Source of the DNA: Zarea fungicola
Taxonomy: Eukaryota > Ascomycota > Sordariomycetes > Hypocreales > Cordycipitaceae
Length of the DNA: 64,000 bases
NCBI GenBank assembly: GCA_900169235.1
Contig: FWCC01000129.1
Coordinates: 124,001-188,000 of the forward strand
Direction: 5' to 3'
In this document: piece after piece, positions 37,040 to 49,119 of the stretch
How the letters are laid out: every line of letters begins with the position of its first letter
How positions within the stretch are numbered: the stretch's first letter is position 1
Notes under the pieces: generated by a model
The model's input: only the letters and a program-made list of their open reading frames with translations
What the model was told of the DNA's origin: nothing
Database searches by the model: none
Position numbers and translations under genes: made by a program

Positions 37040-37961
37040 ATGTCGCAACACGCATTGTCCGACCAGCAGGTGCGGTACCACAGCTCCTTGCGGTTAGGTT
37101 GACCAGTAGCGGATGGCTTTCCTGTCATTCGCGGCATGTCAACCTTTGCTAATGCTGCACGGCTCCTCCGAATTTAAAACTGAAATAGCTAACATGATGC
37201 CCTTGTGTGATGTTTTCTTCAAATAGGTCGACAATGAGCTCCGCAAGATGACGGCCTTCATCAAGCAGGAAGCTATGGAAAAGGCGCGCGAAATCGAAAT
37301 CAAGGCTAACGAGGAGTTTGAGATTGAAAAGTCTAAGCTCGTCCGCCAGGAGACGGATTCCATCGACGCCATATACGAGAAGAAGTTCAAGCAGGCCACC
37401 ATGTCGCAGCAGATCACCCGCTCGACCGTCGCCAACAAGACCCGCCTCAAGGTGCTCGGCGCGCGCCAGGAGCTGCTGGACAGCATATACGAGGAGACGC
37501 GCAAGCAGCTGGCCAGTGGCACCAAAGATAAGGCCAAGTACCAAAAGGTGCTGGCCGGCCTGATCCTTGAGGGCCTCTACACAATGAACGAGCCCGATGT
37601 CCAAGTCCGCGGTCGCAAGAAGGATAGCGATATCGTGAAGAAGGCAATTGATGATGCAACCAAAGCCTATAAGAAAGAAGTGGGCACAGATATCAACATC
37701 ACCATTGATAATGAGAATGCCGTACCTGATGCGAGGTATGTTTTTTTTTTAGGAATGCCCTGGGTGCTACAAAAGAACACGGCCGGTTCTTTACTAACAG
37801 GGCTTTGCAGTGCTGGTGGTGTTATCGTCGTGGGCTCCAAGGGCAAGATTGAGATTGACAACACTCTAGAGACTCGTCTCAAACTCCTTGAAGACTCGGC
37901 CGCCCCCGCTGTGCGCGAGACGCTATTTGGAAAGAATGCGAACCGCAAGTTCTACGACTAG
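37040..37961 (+). CDS. VMA4: V-type proton ATPase subunit E
   Basis: Peripheral-stalk subunit of the V1 sector of the vacuolar H+-ATPase, paired with subunit G to hold the catalytic head against the membrane sector. Three exons, 37040-37069 (MSQHALSDQQ), 37227-37735 and 37811-37961, encode 229 residues, the normal length. The N-terminal half is the expected long, highly charged coiled coil (VDNELRKMTAFIKQEAMEKA, EIEIKANEEFEIEK, YEKKFKQATM). The C-terminal globular domain includes the conserved GGVIVVGSKGKIEIDNTLETR patch and the ending RETLFGKNANRKFYD. Introns are 37070-37226 (GTGCGG...AATAG) and 37736-37810 (GTATGT...TGCAG). The latter is 75 bp, in frame and without a stop codon, so retention would add 25 residues. 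Confidence 0.96.
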
Positions 37962-38281
37962 CGTATACATACCCCATATTGGAAAGAAACGTACCTAGAA
38001 AACATTGAAATGACTAGAGTCGGTAAATAAGGCTTGGTCAAGAGGAAATGATGGCACAGAGTTTGTGGCTTCCTAGTCCTTTGCATTGCTTTTGGCTTGG
38101 TTTACTATATTGAACCCTGGTGTTTTGTAGCTTAGAGGTTGTATCATAACATCTCCATATATGTGGTTCCTGTGAATTGCGCAGTGATATCTGGAAAATG
38201 CAGCAGAAGAAGAGCAGGGCAACGGTGTGTATACTGCTCTTCTTAAGGCTTTCACCACTATACTCTGCCTAGCAAGCGATT
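37962..38281. other. Convergent intergenic region downstream of VMA4
   Basis: A gap of 320 bp between two stop codons. No feature seen beyond AT-rich 3' flanking sequence. Confidence 0.6.
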
Positions 38282-40199
38282 CTATCCACTCTTAACTACA
38301 ATCGTATCCATGACAACATCGTCTGGGCCTAGCTGCGGCCCGGGCTCTGCGTTTGCTTCCAGCTCTGACTCAACCGTAGGCGTTGGCTTCGCCTCTACGG
38401 CTAGTTCTACTGTAAATTCTGCCTTTGGCTCTGCCATGGACTCGCCCGCTTTCTTCGTAAAAAATGACTTCATAAAGGCCTGCTGCTTCGGAAGGTCTCG
38501 TCTCTGCTGCTGCTTCACCTGTCCAGGCAAATCAAAAATGCTCTTAGGTTGCTTCCTCCGCGTGCGCACTGTATGCGTGACACGCTTCTGCACCCACTCG
38601 ACGACACTCTTGGCTTCTGTGCGCGCCAGCTTCATACCTGTATCATTGGTGCGGCGCCAGATTTCGTTGAGTTTTTCGGCGAGCTCATCCACGCGTTGAT
38701 TAAAATGATCCTCGGCCTCGATATCGGTAAATGTAAAAACAGAGCCGTCATCGACAGCCATGTCAAGAATGAGAATGGCAGCACGAAGCTCAGCGAACTC
38801 GGTGGTAGGCCCGACTTGGAAGTCAGGCTCAGTGAGGCGGTCAATAATACCTTGGAGGGTAAGGACCTCGTCAGGTGCGCGCCTGGAGAGGGAAGCGTCA
38901 TTGAAAAGGAATGTGATGGCGAGGCGGCGGCGGAGGTTGTGGGCGCGGTAGGACCTGATAGGGAGGCAGAGGAGGGCGTTGACGCGGATGCAATGCGATT
39001 TAAAATTGCTCTCGAGCATGGCGCATGAATCGAAGCACTATCATGTCGTAGTATTAGCAAACGGCCATGTTAATCGTGGCTAGGAGCCTGCTTACAAAGG
39101 AATCCCATTGCTCCGGCGGGATTGTGTCAACCAGGGCCTCGAAGGTATTTTCGAATTGATTGTCGATATCAATATTAGCAAGTACAAGTTTATCCATGGC
39201 CAGACGCAGCAGTGTCTTTAATGCATATTGTGTAGAGTCCAGTGGCAGATATTTTGCGACGGTTTGCAGAAGCACCAAAACGGTTAGCAAGTTGGACCAG
39301 TCATGGCCTCTGTATGTGTCTGCAACATGTTTTGAAATGTTCACTTCCGTGTGGTTCATGGATAAATCTTCAGCTCCAATACATTTCCAAATTGACTGCA
39401 AGACATTTGGCGTGATTGAGCACGCGATCTGGTCATGGCATATCCCGATTAGGCTACAGAGCTCACTTCTTACCACGAAAGAATTTGCAACGCAAACCTC
39501 TTCCAACATCCAGAGGAATACCTGTTCTGGCATGCCCTGATGATTTTTCACAACGTTATACGGCACCCCAGATATAAGGTTCTGCTCCCGCACCCTCTGG
39601 TTCCCCTTTGTAAGAAGAGACCACGGGCCTTGCATCGCCTCCGTGGGCGGTTTCGGCGGGTTGGGCGTTTCAAACTCTGATCGGAAGAAGCAGTAACGCA
39701 GCTCTTGGTTTCCTGTGTCGGCCCTCTGAACCGCCCTCATGATTTTGTGTGCATCTTTTCCCCCCTCAGCGCTCACAATTTCGTTCAACGCGCTGTGTGG
39801 TGGAATGGTGCCGTGGCCGCCAACAGGAGTGGACGGCGCCGAAGCAAAGGCGACCTTTTCTCGCGCTGCCACCTCTTTGGCACGAAGCGAGCTAGCCAGG
39901 AGAGCAGAGTCCCGTCTTGCATCCTTTGCGAGTGCCTTTAAGTCAAACTTGTGCTTGGGGATAATGGCCAGCGGCGACTTGTGCAGCGCGTGGGCGGCAC
40001 GCTTTGCCTTTGGTGTCGAAAAGACATCATGGCTGTGGCGGGGAGCTGCCTGGGGACGCGGTCGACCAAGCAACGCGGAGAGGTCCTCGAGGGAGTCGTC
40101 TGAAAATCCGCTATCACTGGCATCTTCGTCTGAGGCGGCAATTTCTTTGGAGGGCCGTGACTTCGGCGTCTCGGGCCTACTGAATGATGGAGCGGCCAT
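38282..40199 (-). CDS. Conserved-looking helical protein of unknown function
   Basis: I do not recognise this protein. Exons 39096-40199 and 38282-39037 are joined by a 58-bp intron (GTAAGC...GATAG, with a perfect GCTAATAC branch site), giving 619 residues: the join reads WDSF-CFDSCAMLESNF. The first ~60 residues are acidic/Ser-rich and disordered-looking (DEDASDSGFSDDSLEDLSAL), a style common in nuclear proteins. From about residue 190 the sequence is helix-rich with regular Leu spacing (LLTVLVLLQTVAKYL, YALKTLLRLAMDKL), suggesting an alpha-helical repeat fold. The C-terminal region is basic (VRTRRKQPKS) and then Glu/Ala/Pro-rich. A nuclear chromosome-maintenance role, for example an Nse5/Nse6-like scaffold, is a guess from architecture only. 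Confidence 0.8.
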
Positions 40200-41133
40200 G
40201 CAGCAGCGTTGGTATCCGAGATCGCTGGCACCGCTAGCGCTTAATATAGATTTGGCACGTCGTGACGTGTTTATGTTTTAGTCAGATTCCTATTCTGGTA
40301 CGATATAAGGACAGATGAATATGCGTTTCTGCAATTTGATACACACGTCCGTAGCTTCGACAGTGCTGTAAGAGGATGAATTAGTTGGATCAGATGGCGA
40401 TCTGACTCCACGCAAGTAGTCATTCCGTAATGGCGCGTACCCTGTAGCTCCTAATCATGGCGCATTATGTACACTAGTTGGTGGTTCAACAAAACAAATC
40501 CGGCCATCCATGTGCTTAAGATGTAAGTTGGTCAGTCTTGTTAGTGTTGGTTGTTTACATCTTGTATTTATTCTGCAGTTAATTGTGTTGCAGAGCTGCC
40601 CCTGGTACATACAATATGATGTTGGCTTTTTGCATCTGTCTCAATGTTGTGATTGTCTGTGGTACACAACCAACCACAGCGAAAATATCTCCCTGCACTC
40701 ACTAGCAGTAGCTAAAAAAAAATCAAACACATAAAGAGTATAGTGAGAGAATCAAATAGTATCTGAGCAAATATGAATCAACTCATACACCGTACTCCGT
40801 CGCTGTATTGTCAGCAGCTCGACGTAGTTACTTCGGGACTGCTGCATAGTTCAAACCAAAAAAAACATCCACATAATACGAGGATTATTTTCAGTGCCCC
40901 AAAAAGTGGCGCACACTTAGCTTGCGTATTTAAGATTGGTATATGCAGGGATTACAAGGATACTCAGCCTGCACTGGAATCGAGAATCCATTATCCGTGC
41001 AATCCGTCCAAGTACCTGCTAACAGAAGAGATCCCTTGCCATGGAACTACGACAAACCTGCCAGAGTTTCAGGAGAAACGGTAGATAATTGCTCAGGCGA
41101 GCGATAGTCACCATTCGGGCTACTGGTAATAAC
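40200..41133. other. Intergenic region
   Basis: No gene seen. It contains the promoter side of the unknown protein at 38282-40199 and one TACTCCGT motif near 40794. Confidence 0.55.
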
Positions 41134-41649
41134 TTAGTTGGCAACTCGACGATGCGGGTCAATTGCAACAGACCCATAGAAGGTTGGAAAATCTATTTGC
41201 GACGACATGGGTGTATTGAATGCAAGCCTCTGCCCCTGTCGCATCGGGCGTTGATAAAGTGGTAGTGACGCGGCGAAAGTCGTCATTGTGGAGGGGTGCA
41301 GGACCTCCAGCGGAGGATCAGGAAGGGAAGCAATATTATCAGTATCACGAGTTGGACACAGGTATGTATTAGGTGTGCAAGTCAGGGTTGAGAAGATACC
41401 AGGATGATTCTTCATGATTAGCTTGTGAAGTAGGAGCGGGTGCTTGAGAGATGGGCAAGCCAAGGTCGCCTTGGCGGTAGCGAAGTCTTGAAAGTAAGTA
41501 AAAGGAGGGAGACCAGATATGGTCAGGCGGACCTTTGATACTTCGTAGTACCCAGACAGTGACTGAGCATTACCGAGTAGAACATGAAAGAAAGCCAAAA
41601 TGACGATGATTATGAATGATGAATACTGGAGTTGCAGTATATGACCCAT
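41134..41649 (-). CDS. Doubtful small secreted protein
   Basis: A 171-residue frame from the ATG at 41649. The N-terminus looks like a signal peptide: a short start, then hydrophobic FIIIVILAFFHVLLGNA with a possible cleavage before QS. The mature part has three cysteines (ACPSL, TCTPN, YLCPT) and no domain I recognise. Upstream, in another frame, the ATG at 41726 opens a 38-residue peptide that also begins with a signal-like stretch (RPLVIVLVALIASAA). Either one of these is chance, or the locus is a frameshifted or spliced small secreted protein. Isolated and unsupported by homology. Confidence 0.3.
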   Translation of the reverse strand: MGHILQLQYSSFIIIVILAFFHVLLGNAQSLSGYYEVSKVRLTISGLPPFTYFQDFATAKATLACPSLKHPLLLHKLIMKNHPGIFSTLTCTPNTYLCPTRDTDNIASLPDPPLEVLHPSTMTTFAASLPLYQRPMRQGQRLAFNTPMSSQIDFPTFYGSVAIDPHRRVAN

Positions 41650-41726
41650 GGATCTGCGGCGCTCGCTATGAGGGCAACTAAGACAATAACCAGTGGCCGA
41701 TGGTAAGAAAAATATTTGGAGAGCAT

Positions 41727-44446
41727 CGTTTCAGGGGTCGGGAATGCAGATTGAAAAGGTAACCAACTGGAGGATGAGACCAATGTGTGAATGTGAAGGT
41801 GAGTCGCAGTTGGTGCAGCTGGCGCAACATACCATATCGATGCCGGCCGGTCACGTTTCGCAGCGTCGGCACCTGCGACATGGCAAGAGATGAGATGCCA
41901 CCGAGCGGTGTCTAAATAAGCAAACTGGATCAATTGGATCAATTGTTTTTACGCACTGTTGGCCATTTGCTGGCTTCTCGGCAAAGAATGGGATACCTGG
42001 CAATGCCATGCCAGTCGTGTCTCAGCCCAGCCACCAGCTTCGGAACGAGCAATTTAGGTACCTAGCTTGGGTTGGCGATTGCCGCCAGGAAAGGCTATGA
42101 CGGCTGATACGACGCCAATTTAGGGTTGGGTGATTTTTTAATGTTCTTCCAAAGCACTTCTCCCAGGCCCTTCTTCGGTTTGCCCGGTGTGATGGTCTGC
42201 CGATCTCGCTAGGCGGGCTAGTATTTAGGAATGGGCCAATGGGTTTCAGGAATCCTGATTTTGGTTCGCTTGAAAATACAAATAAAACTTATTTCATCCC
42301 CGGGAAAGAAATGAATTTTCATTACTCAATACGGCCACGAAGTTGGCTACGAATGCTTCTGCCAGTCGAGTGCTGGTTCAATAAAGTTTGCGCGAGTGGA
42401 TTTTTAGGGGACCAACCTGGTCGCCCCGAGAGCCCCAGATCAATTGATGTTCCCTGGCCCTGAGGCTTTAAGATGAGATCGTCGGCGGCAAGATGGGCCA
42501 ACAGTCTCAGTCGTGCGTCAGTCGTAGGCAAACGGCATAACTAAAAGGCAAAGTGCATGACGTGTTGGACGGCCACAGACACACTGCATGAGAACGTCTC
42601 AAGATAATAAGCCTCAAATCGAATAAATAGTTATTGGCAGCTCTTCAGCCAGGGCTGAGTGTTTTTGGGTCAACGGAACGGTTGGTCAGCACGACGCGCG
42701 ATGTCGCTTCGTATTAGTCGGACTCTTAGAGCGCCCGTCTCCCCCGAGGCTCCTACACGGTAATATCTGGAAGCGCCGACACCACGGCGGTGATTTCACT
42801 AACTACGACAAAACGAAAACACAAGCAGCAGCCTCCGCCCCAAATCCACTGTAGTTTTCAGCAACTACCTTAACTACTAGGTATCTGCTAGTCGAAAGGC
42901 TACGGTACTATGGGGCGGCTACGTTGCAGTTTTTGGTGGCTCAGGGGTTCGAATTTAATATGGGCGAGTGCGGCGGAGTTTGGCGGGCTGCCTTGAAATT
43001 GTTTGCTTGGTATTCCTGACCCATATCCCAGTAAAGCACTTTGTTCTATAACAGCAACAGAAACAACAACAACAACAACAGCAATAACAATAAAAAAAAG
43101 GCTGATGGTATAGAGTTAATTAGAAGTAACAGAGCTTACCTTCCTGGGGCATTGTACATCGGTAGCTGGTTTGTCGCAGGGCACTCGCAATGGCGCACTC
43201 TACCATGTTTGGTAAGGTATGGTACTTTAGAGAGTGCACAACTTCAATTTATAATAGGCACGGTTACAAACCAAAAAAACGCGGAGCTCTCTTTTTACCA
43301 CCTAGTTATTTTATCCTAATTGTCACAGGTATTCCACACTGCTGTCAGTGGGCCTTGCAGGACTTCTTTTCCCCCGTTTCTTTCTCTTCCTGGTCACCCG
43401 GACGGGTCTCTCCTCGGTCCCGTGGTTGCGATGGAGATTGATAGCTACAAAACCGGATGGCTCGGAGACAAAGCTTGCAGGATAGTGGGCTCCCTCGATG
43501 GCTGACCGAGCAGCACCCACAGGCAGTGGCTGCCCTACTTGGTACGTACATACATACCTTTGGTTGACTGCAGCCTCGTCGGGGGGTCCGTTGCATCAGT
43601 GTTCAACTGGCCACTGAAAATCGCGCTTTGCCCGTTAACAGCGAGACCAGCAGCCCACTTACGCTCTATGCAGCACAATGGGGTATGTTTTGTACGGATT
43701 TACGGGAGTAACGGGCCAACGGCCACTGTGCCACGAACTGCTGAGTGGCTTTTGGGTACCATGCTGGGAGTACCTGCGCTATAGCGTCAAGTACAGGTAG
43801 TACCACTTGGCTAGCTTTAGTACCTAGAACCGGTCTAACAATCGCTTGAAATTAGCCCGGTGAGCCAAGTCAGCCCAGTCTGGCAGCCCAGCCAAGTACC
43901 AGACTAGCCTCCCGTCCCCCCGAAGGCCTTCCAAATTCCTGCTGCACCCGTACTAAAGGTGGTTTTCTATGCGCTGGCCTCTCGCGAATGCTTACTTGAG
44001 CTTTCCCTTCTTTTTTTCCTCAATGCTCACTTCACATCCGCTCGCTCCGTAAACCTCTTTGATTGACTATCACCTCACCTCTCGCCCCCCCCCCTTTACC
44101 GCCGAGACGGCTTCCTCTTTTGTTTTCCCGTTTGTGAATAGTATTTTCTGTTCAGGGCCCAACCGTACACTTCTCGTCATCTGCCCACTCCCCTTCAGCG
44201 CGTCTCCCTGCCCCCGTTTAGGCGGGCACCGTGTAGCTCGAGACTCTCTGTTCAACGCTTCTTCAAGGCACGCCGACGCCAATAATACCGTCATTTGTCG
44301 AGGACAAGATAGAAAAAGCCACGGCCTGGCTTGCGAACCCAATTCCGCGGATACCGGCTCAGACCGAGACCATCTATTTCAAATCATATACTGGCTGGCC
44401 AAACCACACAGCATAACCGGCGCTTGTTCGCCCCTGCCTTTTGACA
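41727..44446. other. Intergenic region and DNF1 promoter/leader
   Basis: No supportable gene. An AAC trinucleotide run lies at 43061-43081, a few TAGGTACC-type motifs near 43795-43820, and a pyrimidine-rich leader with a C10 run near 44087 precedes DNF1. Many short frames occur, none gene-like. Confidence 0.55.
43061..43081. repeat. AAC/CAA trinucleotide repeat
   Basis: About seven AAC units in non-coding sequence upstream of the flippase gene. Confidence 0.85.
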
Positions 44447-47400
44447 ATGCCCGCTTCATTGAAGCCCGAGGCGGCAGCCAACGGTTCCGAACTTGACAAG
44501 GTCCAAACACAACGATCCCGATGGGCTACGCGAAGAATGACTGTCAAAAGCGGCAGCACAAAGCGCCGCTCCCTGCTTAACCGACACAACCGCACAAAGT
44601 CGTCAGCAAGCGAGAAGAGTGTAGGCGCCTCTGGAGCCGACGCCAACGGGGGTCACGGCCCATTTTCCATCGGCGACAACAACGATGATAACCACGACGA
44701 CAACGATCCCGAATCAGAGGACGAGGATAATGCTGACGATAACACACGGTCGCTCTATTTTAATGTTCCCCTTCCCGACGAACTGCTTGACGAAGACGGC
44801 CATCCAGTCATCAATTACCACAGGAACAAGATTCGAACCGCAAAGTATACACCGTTGTCATTTATTCCGAAAAACTTTTGGTTCCAATTTCATAATGTCG
44901 CCAATATCTTCTTTCTCTTTGTCATTATCCTGGTCGTGAGTACAACCCCGAGCAATGTAACGCCTCTCATTATGCTGCCTGCACTCTGCTTACCCCGTCA
45001 TAGATATTTCCCATATTTGGAAGTGTAAATCCCGGACTCAGTGCCGTGCCTTTGATTGTCATCATCATTCTTACCGGCATCAAAGACGCAATTGAAGACT
45101 ATAGACGTACCATCTCCGATATCGAGCTCAACAACGCCCCTGTCCATCGATTAATGAACTGGGAAAATGTAAATGTCGAAGTTGGCGATGTCTCTACATG
45201 GAGAAGATTCAAAAAGGCTACTTCGCGTTTTTTTGGTGGCATTTGGTATGCCATTCAAAGTCTCTGGTCCAAGCAGGCTAAGCAGAAGCGACTGGAGCGA
45301 AAGGCAAAGGCCACCGCGGAGGAAGATGAACCCAGACCTTCCGTCGAAACGCAGCGAACCAGAATGTCCATGCGTCAGTCTCTCAGTGCGCCATTCGGCA
45401 GAACCTCGACCCATGAGGACATTCAAATGACGCCTGTGCCTTCGCCCACTCCCAATGGCCACATTCGCATTCAGGAGCCTGACAAGTCTGACAAGCCCGA
45501 CCAGGCACGTCTTACCGCCATGCAAGACATGAAAACTGACATCATCAACTATAGACGTGCTGCGTCCAATGCTCGATTCAAAAAGGACGCCTGGAAAAAC
45601 CTCGTTGTCGGCGACTTTGTCCGTATTTACAACGACGACGAACTGCCCGCTGACGTTATTATTCTTTCTACATCTGATCCTGACGGCGGCTGCTATGTTG
45701 AGACCAAAAACCTAGACGGGGAAACCAATCTTAAGGTACGACAATCTCTTCGATGCGGTCGCAGCATCAAACACGCACGCGACTGTGAGAGATCGGAGTT
45801 CAAGATTGAATGCGAGGCCCCGCAGTCCAACCTGTACAAGTTCAACGGCGCATTGCACTGGAAGCAAAATATTCCCGGCTACATGGAGGACGAGCCCGAG
45901 GATATGACTGAAGCCATCACTATTGACAATCTTCTTCTTCGAGGCTGCAATCTGCGAAACACTGAATGGATTCTTGGTGTCGTTGTCTATACTGGCCACG
46001 ACACCAAGATTATGATGAATGCTGGTATCACACCCAGCAAGCGTGCCCGAATCGCCAGAGAATTGAATTTCAACGTCATCTGTAATTTTGGCATCCTGTT
46101 TGTCATGTGTCTCATCTCTGCCATTATTAACGGCGCAGCCTGGGCTAGAACCGATACATCCAAAAATTTCTTTAATTTTGGCTCCATTGGTGGTAATGCC
46201 CCAATCACTGGCTTCATCACCTTTTGGGCCGCTATCATCAACTTTCAAAATTTGGTCCCCATCTCTCTCTACATCACCCTCGAAATTGTCCGCACTCTGC
46301 AAGCGGTCTTTATTTTTAGCGATGTTGAGATGTACTATGAACCGATTGACCAACCTTGCGTACCCAAAACCTGGAACATTTCGGATGATGTGGGTCAGAT
46401 TGAATACATCTTCTCTGACAAGACTGGCACCCTCACGCAAAATGTAATGGAATTCAAAAAGGCGACTATCAACGGACACCCGTACGGTGAGGCCTACACA
46501 GAAGCTCAGGCCGGTATGCAGAAGCGACTTGGCATTGATGTCGCAGCTGAGTCTGAACGCATTTATGCCGAAATCGCCCAAGCTAAGGTTCATTCCATCG
46601 CTGGACTGCGAAATATCTACGACAACCCCTACTTTTACGATGACGGGCTCACCTTCATTGCGCCTGATTTTGTCGCGGATCTAGGTGGCGAATCCGGACC
46701 TGCCCAAAAGGAAGCCAATCACAATTTTATGCTAGCACTGGCTCTTTGCCACAGTGTCATTGCTGAAAAGGCGCCCGGTGACCCTCCCCGCATGTTGTTC
46801 AAAGCACAGTCTCCTGATGAGGAAGCCCTCGTTGCCACCGCCCGCGACATGGGTTTCACTGTCCTCGGAAACTCTGGTGACGGCATGAATGTCAATATTT
46901 TGGGTGAGGATCGCCACTATCAGATACTTAACACTATTGAATTCAACTCAACGCGCAAACGCATGAGCTCAATTGTCAAGATGCCCGATGGGCGTATCAT
47001 CGTATTTTGTAAGGGAGCGGACTCGGTCATTTATTCTCGTCTTAAGAAAGGTGAGCAGCGTGAGCTGCGCCAAGAGACTGCCGAACACCTGGAGATGTTT
47101 GCCAGAGAAGGTCTCCGTACTCTTTGCATCGCCATGAAGGAAGTGACGGAAGAGGAGTACCGATCCTGGAAGACAGAACATGACATTGCCGCCTCTGCCT
47201 TGGAAAACCGCGAAGAGAAGATGGAAGCTACTGCTGAACTCATCGAGCAAGACTTTTTGCTTCTAGGTGGTACTGCCATCGAGGATCGCCTCCAGGATGG
47301 TGTCCCTGACACAATTGAACTTCTCGGACAAGCAGGTATCAAGCTCTGGGTCTTGACTGGGGACAAGGTTGAGACAGCCATCAACATTGGTTTCTCCTGC

Positions 47401-49119
47401 AATTTGCTCAACAACGACATGGAACTCATTCATCTCAAGGTGGATGAAGATGCCAGTGACGACGTTAGTGACGATATGTTGCTCGACGATTTGGAAAAGC
47501 TCTTGGACCAGAACCTCAACCACTTCGGCATCACCGGAAGCGATGAAGATCTTCACGCTGCTAAGAAGAACCATGAGCCCCCAGGACCTACTCACGGACT
47601 TGTTATTGATGGCTTTTCTCTGCGGTATGCACTGCATGATCGACTCAAGCAGAAATTCTTGCTGCTCTGTAAACAGTGCCGATCAGTTCTGTGCTGCCGT
47701 GTCAGTCCTGCCCAGAAAGCTTCCGTTGTTGCCATGGTGAAAAATGGACTCGATGTTATGACACTGTCTATTGGTGACGGTGCCAATGATGTCGCCATGA
47801 TTCAAGAGGCTGACGTGGGTGTTGGCATTGCTGGTGTCGAAGGCCGACAAGCTGCTATGTCCTCCGATTATGCCATTGGCCAATTCCGCTTCCTTCAACG
47901 CTTGGTTCTCGTGCACGGTAGGTGGTCATACCGTCGCCTGGCGGAGAGCATCAGCAACTTCTTCTACAAGAACATGGTTTGGGTATTTGGTTTGCTTTGG
48001 TTCCAAATTTACTGTGACTTCGATATCACGTACTTGTTCGACTACACCTACATTATCATGTTCAACCTTTTTTTCACCTCCGTTCCTGTTGGTGTTCTTG
48101 GCGTTCTCGACCAGGATGTTTCAGACAAAATATCACTGGCAGTTCCCGAACTCTATCGCCGTGGTATTGAGCGACTTGAGTGGACGCAGAAAAAGTTTTG
48201 GCTTTATATGCTTGATGGTGTCTATCAGTCGGTTATGGCTTTTTATGTTCCCTACCTTTTGTTCAGCAGCTCTCGCCCCGCTACTCTCAACGGTCTCGCA
48301 GTCGATGATAGATACCGATTTGGTGCCTATGTTGCGCACCCTGCCGTCTTGACCATCAATGGCTACATTTTAATCAATTCCTACAGATGGGATTGGCTGA
48401 TGCTCCTCATCATCGCCATTTCTGATGTATTTGTCTTCCTTTGGACCGGTATTTATACGTCATTCACTTCCTCAGGCACCTTTTACAAGGCTGGCGCTGA
48501 GATCTACGGCGAAGCCTCGTTTTGGGCATGCTTTTTCCTCGTCCCGGTACTCTGCCTGTTCCCTAGATTTGCCATCAAATCGCTGCAAAAGGCTTACTTC
48601 CCTTACGACGTCGATATTATTCGCGAGCAAGCTTTCATGGGCCAGTATGACTATCTTAAGGATACCGACAGTAAAGAGGAGAGCAAGACGGATTCCAAGA
48701 GCCAAAAGTCTAACGGAAGCTCTAAGAGAAGCTCCAAGAAGTCGAAACATATGCAATTCGCCAGCGTAGATGAGGATCTGCGACCAATTTACCCACCATC
48801 GACGGTAACGCACGATACCACGTACAATGCTCATAGTCAGCAAGGAAGCGCCGACACGACCAACACAAACATGATGAATCGCTTCTCGGTGGATAATCCC
48901 ATACATCGCATATCAAGCGATCGCCCACGACCATCATACGATCGCATGCGTGCATCTATGGACCGGACCCGCGCTAGTTTCGAAGCAAGCAACGACTTCA
49001 CCTCGGCTGCTCGATTGTCAAGGATAGAGTCGTCCCATTCTCATGGACATTCGAACGGGCACAACTTTCGCAGTCGTCTGCGCGCCTTGTCTTCGCTTTC
49101 CAGGAAATCCGACGCCTAG
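44447..49119 (+). CDS. DNF1: P4-type phospholipid flippase, Dnf1/Dnf2 class
   Basis: ATP-driven flippase that moves phospholipids from the outer to the inner leaflet of plasma or endosomal membranes. Exons are 44447-44935 and 45004-49119 (1534 residues); the 68-bp intron (GTGAGT...CATAG) falls inside the first membrane segment and rejoins as FVIILV-IFPIFGSVNPGL. P4 hallmarks are all visible: LDGETNLK near residue 398 (actuator DGET), PISLY in TM4 near 582, phosphorylated Asp635 in DKTGTLT, the nucleotide-binding KGADSVIYSRL, and GDGANDV near 1087. The NPGL segment and the RRTISDIELNNAPV block fit Dnf1 rather than Drs2. The N-terminus is acidic (about residues 75-105), and the C-terminal tail is Ser/Arg-rich with repeated RxS motifs at 48922-48984. 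It needs a Cdc50-family partner, not encoded here. Confidence 0.96.

Noticed and set aside
45712..46593. 293-codon minus-strand frame
   Set aside because: Antisense shadow of the flippase coding exon; no promoter or motifs of its own.
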